From: Calliopsis andreniformis
Lineage: Eukaryota > Arthropoda > Insecta > Hymenoptera > Andrenidae
Direction of reading: 5' to 3'
NCBI RefSeq assembly: GCF_051401765.1
Contig: NW_027480438.1
Location: 496,001-560,000 of the forward strand
Length of the DNA stretch: 64,000 nucleotides
Under the pieces are notes generated by a model, which saw only the letters and a program-made list of their open reading frames with translations, had not been told where the DNA came from and searched no databases. A program made the position numbers and the translations under genes. This document shows, piece after piece, positions 41,959-54,444 of this stretch (positions are counted from its first letter, which is position 1; each line of letters begins with the position of its first letter).

Positions 41959-42752
41959 CCAAACCTCAATCTTCAATCTTCAATCCTCAATCCTCAATCC
42001 ACAATTTTCAATCCTCAATTCTCAATCTTCAATCCTCAATACTAAATCCTCAATCCTCAATCCTCAGTCCTCAATCCACAATCCTCAATCCTCAAACCTC
42101 AATCCTCAATCGTCAGCCCTCGTCCTCAATCATCCACACTCAATCCTCAATCCTCAATCTTCAATCATCAATACTCAATCTTCAATCCTCAATCCTCAAT
42201 CTTCAATCCTCAATCCTCAATTCTCAGTCCTCAATACTCAATCCTCAATCGTCAATCCTCAATACCCAATCCTCAATCTTCAATCCTCAATCCTGAATCC
42301 TCAATCCTCAAACCTCAATCTTCATTCCTCAATACTCAATCTACAATCCTCAATCATCAATCCTCAATCCTCAGTGCTCAATCCTCAATCCTCAATCCTC
42401 AACTCTCAATCTTCAATCCTCGATACTCAATCAGCAATCCTCAATCTTCAATCCTCAATCCTCAATCCTCATTCTTCAATCCTCAATGCCAAGGCCTCAA
42501 TCTTCAATCCTCAATCCTCAATCCTCAATTCTCAATCCTCAATCCTCAATCATCAATCCTCAATACTCAGTCCTCAATCCTCAATCCTCAATCCTCAATC
42601 CTCAATGTTCAATCCGCAATACTCAATTCTCAATCTTCAATCCTCAATCCTCAACCCTCAATCCTCAAACCTCAATCCTCAACCCTCAATCCTCAGTCCT
42701 CGAACCTCAAACCTGTATCCTCAATCCTGAATCCTCAATCTTCAGACCTCAG

Positions 42753-42895
42753 TCCTCAACAATCAGTTGTCAATTATCAATCCTCAATAGAATATCATCA
42801 ATTCACAGTTTTCAAAACTCAATACTCAATCTGCAATTTTCAAATCTTTATTCACAAACATCAATTCTCATCATTCAACACTCAACACTCAGTCC
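42753..42895. repeat. Landmark island E2
   Basis: As E1 with TTTTCAAAACTC; first island of macro-repeat copy 1. Confidence 0.85.
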
Positions 42896-43147
42896 CCAAT
42901 CCTCAATCTTCAATACTCAATCCTCAATCCTCAATCCTCGATCCTCAATCTTCAATCCTCAATACTCAATCTTCAATCCTCCATCCTCAATCGTCAATCC
43001 TCAATCCTCAATCCTCAATCCTCATTCCTCAGTCCACAAACCTCAATCCTCAACCCTCAGCCCTCATCCTCAATCCTCAATCCTCAATCTTTAATCCTCA
43101 ATCCTCAGTCCTCAGTTCTCAATCCTCAATCCTCTGTCCTCAGTCCT

Positions 43148-43182
43148 CAAACCCCTACCCTCAACCCTCAGCCCTCATACTC
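43148..43182. repeat. CCCTACCC-type marker, copy 4
   Basis: AAACCCCTACCC form, preceded by TCCTCTGTCC. Confidence 0.75.
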
Positions 43183-44337
43183 AATCCTCAATCCTCAATC
43201 CTCAATCCTCAATACTCAATCTTCAATCCTCAAACCTCAATCCTCAATCCTCAATCCTCAATGTTCAATCCTCAATACCCAATCTTCAGTCTTCAATCCT
43301 CAATCCTCAATCCTCAATCCTCAATCCTCAATACTCAGTCCTCAATCCTCAGGCTTCAATCCTCAATACTCAATCTTCAATCCTCAATTCTCAATCCTCA
43401 GTCCTCAATCTTCAATCCTCAATACTGAATCTTCAATGCGCAATCCTCAATCCTCAATCCTCAATCCTCAATCCTCAATCACCTATCCTCAACACCCAAT
43501 CCTCAACCTTCAATCCTCTATGTTCAATCCGCAATACCCAATCCTCAATCTTCAACCCTCAACCCTCAATCCTCAATCCTCAATCCTCAGTCTTCAATCT
43601 TCAATCCTCAATACTCAATCTTCAATCTTCAATCCTCAAACCTCAATCCTCAATCCTCAATCCTCAATGTTCAATCCTCAATACCCAATCCTCAATCTTC
43701 AATCCTCAATCCTCAATCCTCAATTCTCAATCCTCAATCCTCAATACTCAATACTCAATCGTCAATCCTCAATCCCCAATCCTCAATCTTCAATCCTCAA
43801 ACCTCAGTCCTCAATCCTCAATCCTCAATCTTCAATCCTCAATACTCAATCTGCAATCCTCAATCCTCAGTGCGCAATCCTCAATCCTCGATACTCAATC
43901 CTCAATCTTCAATCCTCAATACTCAGTCTTCAATCCTCGATCCTCAATACTCAATCCTCAATCCTCATTCTTCATTCCTCAATACCCAATCCTCAATCTC
44001 CAATCCTCAATCCTCAATCCTCAATTCTCAATCCTCAATCCTCAATCCTCAGACCTCAAACAGCAATACTCAACCCTCAGACCTCGTCCTCAATCCACAA
44101 CCATCAATACTGAATCCTCAATCTTCAATCATCAATATTCAACCTTCAGTCCTCAATCCTCAATCCTCAATCCTTAAACCTCAATCCTCAACCGTCAGTC
44201 GTCGTCCTCAAACCTCAACCCTCAATACTCAATCCTCAATCTTCAATCATCAATACTCAATCTTCAATCCTCAATCCTCAATCCTCAATCCTCAATCCTC
44301 AATCCTCAATATTCAACGCACCACCCTCAACCATCAA

Positions 44338-44487
44338 TCCTCAATACTCAACCATCAACCCTCAATTCTCAATACCCAAAAGAATATCCTGAATTCTCCT
44401 GGTCCAATACTCAATCCACAATATTCAATAATCAAATCTCAGTCCTCAAACATCAATTCTCAACACGCAATCCTCAACACTCAGTCC
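44338..44487. repeat. Landmark island C1
   Basis: Subfamily C is recognised by ACCCAAAAGAATATCCTG and GAATTCTCCTGGTCC (GAATTC at 44391), then CAATATTCAATAATC. Its core from GAATATC to CAGTCC is 106 bases, as in A, B, D and E. Confidence 0.8.
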
Positions 44488-44749
44488 TCTCTCTTCAATC
44501 CTCCATCCTCAATCCTCAATCCTCAAGCGTCAATCCTCAATTCTCAATCCTCAACCGTCAGTCCACGTCCTCAAACCTCAACCCCCAATGCTCAAACCTC
44601 AATACCCAATCCTCAATCTTCAATCCTCAAACCTCAATCCTCAATCATCAATCCTCAATCCTCAATCCACAATCTTCAATCCTCAATCCTCAGTCCACAA
44701 ACCTCAATTCTGAATCCTCAATCCTGAGTCCTCAATCTTCAGCCCTCAG

Positions 44750-44892
44750 TCCTCAGCAATCAGTAGTCAATCCTCAATCCTCAGTAGAATATCCTCAATT
44801 CACAGCTTTCAACACTCAATACTCGATCTGCAATCTTCAAACCACTATCCACAAACATCAATTCTCATCACTCAACCCGCAACACTCAGTCC
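44750..44892. repeat. Landmark island D1
   Basis: Subfamily D is recognised by CAGCAATCAGTAGTC, CAGTAGAATATCC, CACAGCTTTCAACAC and CTCGATCTGC. It follows C1 by 412 bases. Confidence 0.85.
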
Positions 44893-45384
44893 TCAATGTT
44901 CAATCCTCAATCCTCAATTCTCTATCTTCAATCCTCATTACTGAACCTTCAATCCTTAATCCTCAATCCTCAATCTTCAATCCTCAATCCTCAATCCTCA
45001 ATTCTCAATCCTCAATCCTCAGTCCTCAGTCCTCAAACCTCAATCCCCAACCCTCAGCCCTCATCCTGAATCCTCAATCCTCAATCCTCAATCCTCAATC
45101 CTCAACCTTCAATCCTCAATACTCAATCTTCAATCCTCAATCCTCAGTCCTCAATCTTCAATCCTCAATGCTCAATGCTCAATCCTCAATCCTCAGTCCT
45201 CAGTCCTCAATCCTCAATCCTCAAACCTCAATCTTCAACCGTCAGTCCTCGTCCTCAAACCTCAACCCTCAATCCTCAATCCCCAATCTTCAATCATCAA
45301 TACTCAACGTTCAATCCTCAATCCCCAATCCTCAATCCTCAATCCTCAATCCTCAATATTCAACGCACAACCCTCATCCATCAA

Positions 45385-45533
45385 TCCTCAATACTCAACC
45401 GTCAATCCTCAATTCTCAATACTCAATAGAATATCCTGAATTCTTAGGTTCAATACTCAATCCAAAATATTCAATAATCAAATCTCAATCCTCAAACATT
45501 AATTCTCAACACTCAATCATCAACACTCAGTCC
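45385..45533. repeat. Landmark island C'1 (one-base deletion)
   Basis: GAATTC at 45438, then CTTAGGTTCAATAC. The core is 105 bases rather than 106. This is the only short unit I found that is not in the usual after-CAG context. Confidence 0.8.
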
Positions 45534-45677
45534 TCTCTCTTCAATCCTCCATCATCAATCCTCAATCCTCAAGCGTCAATCCTCAATCCTCAATCCTTCA
45601 TCCTCAACCATCAATCCTCAGACCTCAAACCTCCACCCCGAATCCTCAATCCTGAATCCTCAATCTTCAGCCATAAG

Positions 45678-45820
45678 TCCTCAGCAATCAATTGTCAATC
45701 CTCAATCCTCAATAGAATATCCTCAATTCACAGTTTTCAATACTCAATCCCCATTCTTCAATCTTCAAATCTCAATCCACAAACATCAATTCTCATCACG
45801 CGACCCTCAACACTCAGTCC
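45678..45820. repeat. Landmark island A'1
   Basis: A-like, but with CAGCAATCAATTG and TCCTCAATTC, so the GAATTC site is absent; CACGCGACCC near the end is private. Confidence 0.8.
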
Positions 45821-46495
45821 TCAATCCTCAATCCTCAATCCTCAATCCTCAATCTTCAATCCTCAATACTCAATCTTCAATCCTCAATCCTCAAACCTCA
45901 ATCCTCAATCCTCTATCCTCAATCCTCAGTCCTCACTCCTCAATCCTCATTCTTCAATCCTCAATACCGAATCCTCAATCTTCAATCCTCAATCCTCAAT
46001 CCTCAATCCTCAGACTTCAAACACCAATACTAAACCCTCAGTCCTCGTCCTCAATCCACAACCCTCAATCCTCAATCCTCAATCTTCAATCATTAATATT
46101 CAATCTTCAATCTTCAATCCTCAATCCTCAATCCTAAACCCTCAATCCTCAACGTTCAATCCTCAATACCCAATCCTCAGTCTTCCATCCTCAATACTCA
46201 ATACTCAATCCTCAATCCTCAATACTCCGTCCTCAATCCTCAATCTTCAATCTTCAATCCTCAATCCTCAATCCGTAATCCTCAATCTTCAATCCTCAAT
46301 ACTGAATCTTCAATCCTTATTCCTCAATCCTCAATCCTCAATCCTCATTCTTCAATCCTCAACACCCAACCCTCAATCTTCAACCCTCAATGTTCAATCC
46401 ATAATACCCAATCCTCAATCTTCAATCCTCAACCCTCAATCCTCAATCCTCAATCCTCAATCCTCAAACCTGAATCCTCAGTCTTCAGACATCAG

Positions 46496-46638
46496 TCCTC
46501 AACAATCAGTTGTCAATCCTCAATCCTCAATAGAATATCCTCAATTCACAGGTTTCAATACTCAATACTCAACCTGAAATCTTCAAATCTCTATCCACAA
46601 TCATCAATTCTCATCACTCAACCCTCAACACTCAGTCC
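46496..46638. repeat. Landmark island B9
   Basis: Last island of macro-repeat copy 1; preceded by CAGACATCAG rather than CAGACCTCAG. Confidence 0.85.
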
Positions 46639-47034
46639 CCAATCCTCAATCTTCAATCCTCAATCCTCAATCCTCAATCCTCGATCCTCAATCTTCAATC
46701 CTCAATACTCAATGTTGAATCCTAAATCCTCAATCCTCAATCCTCATTCCTCAATCCTCATTCTTCAATCCTCAACACCCAATCCTCAATCTTCAATCCT
46801 CAATCCTCAATCCTCAACTCTCAATCCTCAATCCTCATTCCTCAGTCCACAAACCTCAATCCTCAATCCTCAATCCTCAATGTTCAATCCTCAATACCCA
46901 ATCCTCAATCTTCAATCCTCAATCCTCAATCCTCAATTCTCAATCCTCAATACTCAATACTCAATCGTCAATCCTCAATCCTCAATCCTCAATCCTCAAT
47001 GCTCAATATTCAACGCACAACCCTCAACCATCAA

Positions 47035-47184
47035 TCCTCAATACTCAACCATCAATGCTCAATTCTCAATACCCAAAAGAATATCCTGAATTCTCCTGGT
47101 TCAATACTTAATCCACAATATTCAATAAACAAATATCAGTCCTCAAACATCAATTCTCAACACGCAATCCTCAACACTCAGTCC
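47035..47184. repeat. Landmark island C2
   Basis: GAATTC at 47088; differs from C1 by CTGGTTCAATACTTAATCC and AATAAACAAATATC. Confidence 0.8.
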
Positions 47185-47446
47185 TCTCTCTTCAATCCTC
47201 CATCCTCAATCCTCAATCCTCAAGCGTCAATCCTCAATTCTCAATCCTCAACCGTCAGTCCTCGTCCTCAAACCTCAACCCCCAATGCTCAAACCTCAAT
47301 ACCCAATCCTCAATCTTCAATCCTCAAACCTCAATCCTCAATCATCAATCCTCAATCCTCAATCCACAAGCTTCAATCCTCAATCCTCAGTCCACAAACC
47401 TCAATTCTGAATCCTCAATCCTGAGTCCTCAATCTTCAGCCCTCAG

Positions 47447-47589
47447 TCCTCAGCAATCAGCAGTCAATCCTCAATCCTCAGTAGAATATCCTCAATTCAC
47501 AGCTTTCAACACTCAATACTCGATCTGCAATCTTCAAACCACTATCCACAAACATCAATTCTCATCACTCAACCCGCAACACTCAGTCC
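47447..47589. repeat. Landmark island D2
   Basis: Copy of D1 at 2697 bases, with CAGCAGTC in place of CAGTAGTC. Confidence 0.85.
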
Positions 47590-47823
47590 TCAATGTTCAA
47601 TCCTCAATCCTCAATTCTCTATCTTCAATCCTCATTACTGAACCTTCAATCATTAATCCTCAATCCTCAATCTTCAATCCTCAATCCTCAATCCTCAATT
47701 CTCAATCCTCAATCCTCAGTCCTCAGTCCTCAAACCTCAATCCTCAACCCTCAGCCCTCATCCTGAATCCTCAATCCTCAATCCTCAATCCTCAATCTTC
47801 AATCCTCAATACTCAATCTTCAA

Positions 47824-50646
47824 TCCTCAATCCTCAGTCCTCAATCTTCAATCCTCAATGCTCAAACTGCAATCCTCAGTCCTCAGTCCTCACTCCTCAA
47901 TTCTCATTCTTCAATCCTCAATACCGAATCCTCAATCTTCAATCCTCAATCCACAATCCTCAATTCTCAATCCACAATCCTCAATCCTCAGACTTCAAAC
48001 ACCAATACTCAGCCCTCAGTCCTCGTCCTCAATCCGCAACCCTCAATCCTCAATCCTCAATCTTCAATCATTAATATTCAATCTTCAATCCTCAATCCTC
48101 AATCCTCAATCCTCAACTCTCAACACTCAATGTTCAATCCTCAATACCCAATCCTCAGTCTTCAATCCTCAATCCCCAATCCTCAATCCTCAATCCTCAA
48201 TTCTCAGTCCTCAATCCTCAATCTTCAATCCTCAATACTCAATCTTCAATCCTCAATCCTCAATCCTCAATCTTCAATCCTCAATACTGAATCTTCTATC
48301 CTCAATCTCCAATCCTCAATGTTCAATCCGCAATACCCAACCCTCAACCCTGAACACGCAGTCCCCAATCCTCAATATTCAATCCTCAATCCTCAGTCCT
48401 CAATCCACAATCCTCAACGGTCAATGCTCAATACTCAATCTTCAATGCTCGTTCCTCAATCCTCAATCCTCAATTCTCAACCCTCAATCGTCAACATTCA
48501 ATCCTCAATACTCAATCTTCAATCCTCATTCCTCAATGTTCAATCCTCAATACCCAATCTTCCGTCTTCAATCCTCAATCCTCAATCCTCAATCCTCAAT
48601 CCTCAATACTCAGTCCTCAATCCTCAGGCTTCAATCCTCAATACTCAATCTTCAATCCTCAATCCTCAATCCTCAATCCTCAATCTTCAATCCTCAATAC
48701 TGAATCTTCAATGCTCAATCCTCAATCCTCAATCCTCAATCCTCAACCCTCAATCACCTATCCTCAACACCCAATCCTCAACCATCAATCCTCTATGTTC
48801 AATCCGCAATACCCAATCCTCAATCTTCAGCCCTCAACCCTCAATCCTCAATCCTCAATCCTCAGTCTTCAATCTTCAATCCTCAATACTCAATCTTCAA
48901 TCCTCAATCCTCAATAATCAATCCTCAATCCACATTCTTCAATCCTCAACACCCAATCCTCAATCTACAATCCTCAATCTTCAGTCCTCAATTCTCAATC
49001 CTCAATCCTCAATCCTCAGACCTCAAACATCAATACTCAACCCTCAGTCCTCGTCCTCAATCCACAACCCTCAATCCTCGATCCTCAATCTTCAATAATC
49101 AATATTCAATCTTCAATCCTCAATCCTCAATCCTCAATACTCAAACCACAATCCTCAATTCTCAATCGTCAATGCTCAATACTCAATCGTCAATCCTCAA
49201 TCCCGAATCCTCAATCTTCAATCCTCAATCCTCAATCCTCAATCCTCAATCCTCAATCTTCAATCCTCAATACTCAATCTTCAATCCTCAATCCTCAATC
49301 CTCAGTCCTCAATCCTCAATCCTCAATCCTCAATCCTCAATATTCAATCCTCAATACTCAATCTGCAATCCTCAATCCTCAGTCCTCACTCCTCAATCCT
49401 CATTCTTCAATCCTCAATACCGAATCCTCAATCTTCAATCCTCAATCCTCAGTCCTCAATTCTCAATCCTCAATCCTGAATCCTCAGACTTCAAACACCA
49501 ATACTGAACCCTCAGTCCTCGTCCTCAATCCACAACCCTCAATCCTCGATCCTCAATCTTCAATCATTAATATTCAATCTTCAATCTTCAATCCTCAATC
49601 CTCAATCCTCAACCCTCAACCCTCAACGTTCAATCCTCAATACCCAATCCTCAGTCTTCCATCCTCAATCCTCAATACTCTATCCTCAATCCTCAATACT
49701 CCGTCCTCAATCCTCAATCTTCAATCCTCTATACTCAATCTTCAATCCTCAATCCTCAATCCTTAATCCTCAATCTTCAATCCTCAATACTGAATCTTCA
49801 ATCCTCAATCCTCAATCCTCAATCCTCAATCCTCATTCTTCAATCCTCAACACCCAATCCTCAATCTACAATCCTCAATCTTCAGTCCTCAATTCTAAAT
49901 CCTCAATCCTCAATCCTCAGACCTCAAACATCAATACTCAACCCTCAGTCCTCGTCCTCAATACACAACCCTCAATCCTCGATCCTCAATCTTCAATAAT
50001 CAATATTCAATCTTCAATCCTCAATCTTCAATCCTCAATCCTCAATCCTCAATCCTGAATCCTCAATCTTCAATCCTCAATACTCAATCTTCAATCATCA
50101 ATCCTCAATCCTCAATCCTCAATCCTCAATCCTCAATCCTCAATCTTCAATCCTCAATACTCAAACTGCAATCCTCAGTCCTCAGTCCTCACTCCTCAAT
50201 TCTCATTCTTCAATCCTCAATACCGAATCCTCAATCTTCAATCCTCAATCCACAATCCTCAATTCTCAATCCTCAATCCTCAATCCTCAATCCTCAATAT
50301 TCAATCCTCAATACTCAATCTGCAATCCTCAATCCTCAGTCCTCACTCCTCAATCCTCATTCTTCAATCCTCAATATGGAATCCGCAATCTTCAATCCTC
50401 AATCCTCAGTCCTCAATTCTCAATCCTCAATCCTCAATCCTCAGTCCTCACTCCTCAATCCTCATTCTTATATCCTCAATATGGAATCCTCAATCTTCAA
50501 TCCTCAATCCTCAGTCCTCAATTCTCAATCCTCAATCCTCAATCCTCAGACTTCAAACACCAATACTGAACCCTCAGTCCTCGTCCTCAATCCACAACCC
50601 TCAATCCTCGATCCTCAATCTTCAATCCTCAATACTCAATCTTCAA
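47824..50646. repeat. 2823-base tandem duplication, copy 1
   Basis: The join ATGCTCAAACTGC at 47858 recurs at 50681, so the duplication happened after the zone III-zone II join was made and carried it along. It includes the 978-base block at 48130. Five 6-base units predict 2 modulo 7, as observed for 2823. Confidence 0.9.
48130..49107. repeat. 978-type block 11
   Basis: Matches block 10 at 14262 bases. It has TGCTCGTTCC near 48447 and TCAACCCTCAATCACC near 48745 as private changes. Confidence 0.88.
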
Positions 50647-53469
50647 TCCTCAATCCTCAGTCCTCAATCTTCAATCCTCAATGCTCAAACTGCAATCCTC
50701 AGTCCTCAGTCCTCACTCCTCAATTCTCATTCTTCAATCCTCAATACCGAATCCTCAATCTTCAATCCTCAATCCACAATCCTCAATTCTCAATCCACAA
50801 TCCTCAATCCTCAGACTTCAAACACCAATACTCAGCCCTCAGTCCTCGTCCTCAATCCGCAACCCTCAATCCTCAATCCTCAATCTTCAATCATTAATAT
50901 TCAATCTTCAATCCTCAATCCTCAATCCTCAATCCTCAACTCTCAACACTCAATGTTCAATCCTCAATACCCAATCCTCAGTCTTCAATCCTCAATCCCC
51001 AATCCTCAATCCTCAATCCTCAATTCTCAGTCCTCAATCCTCAATCTTCAATCCTCAATACTCAATCTTCAATCCTCAATCCTCAATCCTCAATCTTCAA
51101 TCCTCAATACTGAATCTTCTATCCTCAATCTCCAATCCTCAATGTTCAATCCGCAATACCCAACCCTCAACCCTGAACACGCAGTCCCCAATCCTCAATA
51201 TTCAATCCTCAATCCTCAGTCCTCAATCCACAATCCTCAACGGTCAATGCTCAATACTCAATCTTCAATGCTCATTCCTCAATCCTCAATCCTCAATTCT
51301 CAATCCTCAATCGTCAACATTCAATCCTCAATACTCAATCTTCAATCCTCATTCCTCAATGTTCAATCCTCAATACCCAATCTTCCGTCTTCAATCCTCA
51401 ATCCTCAATCCTCAATCCTCAATCCTCAATACTCAGTCCTCAATCCTCAGGCTTCAATCCTCAATACTCAATCTTCAATCCTCAATCCTCAATCCTCAAT
51501 CCTCAATCTTCAATCCTCAATACTGAATCTTCAATGCTCAATCCTCAATCCTCAATCCTCAATCCTCAATCCTCAATCACCTATCCTCAACACCCAATCC
51601 TCAACCATCAATCCTCTATGTTCAATCCGCAATACCCAATCCTCAATCTTCAGCCCTCAACCCTCAATCCTCAATCCTCAATCCTCAGTCTTCAATCTTC
51701 AATCCTCAATACTCAATCTTCAATCCTCAATCCTCAATAATCAATCCTCAATCCACATTCTTCAATCCTCAACACCCAATCCTCAATCTACAATCCTCAA
51801 TCTTCAGTCCTCAATTCTCAATCCTCAATCCTCAATCCTCAGACCTCAAACATCAATACTCAACCCTCAGTCCTCGTCCTCAATCCACAACCCTCAATCC
51901 TCGATCCTCAATCTTCAATAATCAATATTCAATCTTCAATCCTCAATCCTCAATCCTCAATACTCAAACCACAATCCTCAATTCTCAATCGTCAATGCTC
52001 AATACTCAATCGTCAATCCTCAATCCCGAATCCTCAATCTTCAATCCTCAATCCTCAATCCTCAATCCTCAATCCTCAATCTTCAATCCTCAATACTCAA
52101 TCTTCAATCCTCAATCCTCAATCCTCAGTCCTCAATCCTCAATCCTCAATCCTCAATCCTCAATATTCAATCCTCAATACTCAATCTGCAATCCTCAATC
52201 CTCAGTCCTCACTCCTCAATCCTCATTCTTCAATCCTCAATACCGAATCCTCAATCTTCAATCCTCAATCCTCAGTCCTCAATTCTCAATCCTCAATCCT
52301 GAATCCTCAGACTTCAAACACCAATACTGAACCCTCAGTCCTCGTCCTCAATCCACAACCCTCAATCCTCGATCCTCAATCTTCAATCATTAATATTCAA
52401 TCTTCAATCTTCAATCCTCAATCCTCAATCCTCAACCCTCAACCCTCAACGTTCAATCCTCAATACCCAATCCTCAGTCTTCCATCCTCAATCCTCAATA
52501 CTCAATCCTCAATCCTCAATACTCCGTCCTCAATCCTCAATCTTCAATCCTCTATACTCAATCTTCAATCCTCAATCCTCAATCCTTAATCCTCAATCTT
52601 CAATCCTCAATACTGAATCTTCAATCCTCAATCCTCAATCCTCAATCCTCAATCCTCATTCTTCAATCCTCAACACCCAATCCTCAATCTACAATCCTCA
52701 ATCTTCAGTCCTCAATTCTAAATCCTCAATCCTCAATCCTCAGACCTCAAACATCAATACTCAACCCTCAGTCCTCGTCCTCAATCCACAACCCTCAATC
52801 CTCGATCCTCAATCTTCAATAATCAATATTCAATCTTCAATCCTCAATCTTCAATCCTCAATCCTCAATCCTCAATCCTGAATCCTCAATCTTCAATCCT
52901 CAATACTCAATCTTCAATCATCAATCCTCAATCCTCAATCCTCAATCCTCAATCCTCAATCCTCAATCTTCAATCCTCAATACTCAAACTGCAATCCTCA
53001 GTCCTCAGTCCTCACTCCTCAATTCTCATTCTTCAATCCTCAATACCGAATCCTCAATCTTCAATCCTCAATCCACAATCCTCAATTCTCAATCCTCAAT
53101 CCTCAATCCTCAATATTCAATCCTCAATGCTCAATCTGCAATCCTCAATCCTCAGTCCTCACTCCTCAATCCTCATTCTTCAATCCTCAATATGGAATCC
53201 GCAATCTTCAATCCTCAATCCTCAGTCCTCAATTCTCAATCCTCAATCCTCAATCCTCAGTCCTCACTCCTCAATCCTCATTCTTCAATCCTCAATATGG
53301 AATCCTCAATCTTCAATCCTCAATCCTCAGTCCTCAATTCTCAATCCTCAATCCTCAATCCTCAGACTTCAAACACCAATACTGAACCCTCAGTCCTCGT
53401 CCTCAATCCACAACCCTCAATCCTCGATCCTCAATCTTCAATCATTAATATTCAATCTTCAATCCTCAA
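50647..53469. repeat. 2823-base tandem duplication, copy 2
   Basis: It follows copy 1 at 2823 bases through the block at 50953 and onward, falling to 2816 near 53192 after loss of one heptamer. Differences include TCATTCC near 51275 against TCGTTCC near 48452. Confidence 0.88.
50953..51930. repeat. 978-type block 12
   Basis: Matches block 11 at 2823 bases and lacks its two private changes, so those arose after the 2823-base duplication or were lost by conversion. Confidence 0.88.
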
Positions 53470-54301
53470 TCCTCAATCCTCAATCCTCAACCCTCAATCC
53501 TCAACGTTCAATCCTCAATACCCAATCCTCAGTCTTCCATCCTCAATCCTCAATACTCAATCCTCAATCCTCAATACTCCGTCCTCAATCCTCAATCTTC
53601 AATCCTCTATACTCAATCTTCAATCCTCAATCCTCAATACTTAATCCTCAATCTTCAATCCTCAATACTGAATCATCAATCCTCAATCCTCAATCCTCAT
53701 TCCTCAATACTCATTCTTCAATCCTCAACACCCAATCCTCAACCTTCAATCCTCAATGTTCAATCCGCAATACCCAATCCTCAATCTTCAATCCTCAACC
53801 CTCAATCCTCAATACTCAATCCTCAATCCTCGATCTTCAATCCTCAATACTCAATCTTCAATCCTCAATCCTCAATCCTCAATCCTCAATCCACATTCTT
53901 CAATCCTCAACACCCAATCCTCTATCTTCAATCCTCCATCATCAGTCCTCAATTCTCAATCCTCAATCCTCAGACCTCAAACATCAATACTGAACCCTCA
54001 GTCCTCGTCCTCAATCCACAAACCTCAATCCTCTATCCTCAATCTTCAGTCATCAATATTCAATTTTCAATCCTCAATCCTCAGTCCTCAATACTCAATC
54101 CACAATCCTCAGTGATCAATCCTCAATACCCAAACCTCAATCTTCAATCCTCAATCCTCAATCCTCAATCCTCAATCCTCAATCCTCAATCCTCAATATT
54201 CAACGCACAACCCTCAGCCATCAATCCTCAATCCTCAATCCTCAGTCCTCAAACGTCAATCCTGAATCCTCAAACCTGAATACTCAATCTTCACCCATAA
54301 G

Positions 54302-54444
54302 TCCTCAACAATCAATTGTCAATCCTCAATCCTCAATAGAATATCCTGAATTCACAGTTTTCAATACTCAATCCCCATTCTTCAATCTTCAAATCTCAAT
54401 CCACAAACATCAATCCTCATCACGCAACCCTCAACGCTCAGTCC
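54302..54444. repeat. Landmark island A8
   Basis: GAATTC at 54348, in the zone IV cassette; it has CAACGCTCAG where the others have CAACACTCAG. It is exactly 27569 bases from A6 and 33000 from A5. Confidence 0.85.

Larger units (their letters stand above)
44300..45170. repeat. C-D segment, first copy (2697-base repeat)
   Basis: It spans the CAACGCACCACCC marker, the C island at 44338 and the D island at 44750. It recurs at 47000 with a distance of 2697 bases and near 57050 at about 12747 bases. Five short units lie in the 2697 period, including the one-base deletion in the C' island, matching 2 modulo 7. Confidence 0.85.
42160..46900. repeat. Macro-repeat E-C-D-C'-A'-B, copy 1
   Basis: Six landmark islands in fixed order at 42753, 44338, 44750, 45385, 45678 and 46496. 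The same order recurs in 54.92-59.57 kb. This is the largest ordered unit in the window that is not explained by the A-type array. Confidence 0.85.
35461..47870. repeat. Zone III: B/C/D/E-island heptamer family
   Basis: Subfamilies C, C', D and E first appear here, and A islands with the GAATTC site are absent. Marker runs such as CCCCTACCCTCAACCC occur here but were not seen in zones I or II. The zone includes the 1559-base tandem duplication at its left end and a C-D pair repeated at a distance of 2697 bases (44338 and 47035). The right edge near 47866-47871 is an abrupt join to zone II type sequence (ATGCTCAAACTGC). Confidence 0.75.
47000..47870. repeat. C-D segment, second copy
   Basis: It matches 44300-45170 and ends at the join to zone IV (ATGCTCAAACTGC, where the other copies read ATGCTCAATGCTC). 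It therefore marks the left breakpoint of the zone II type cassette. Confidence 0.85.
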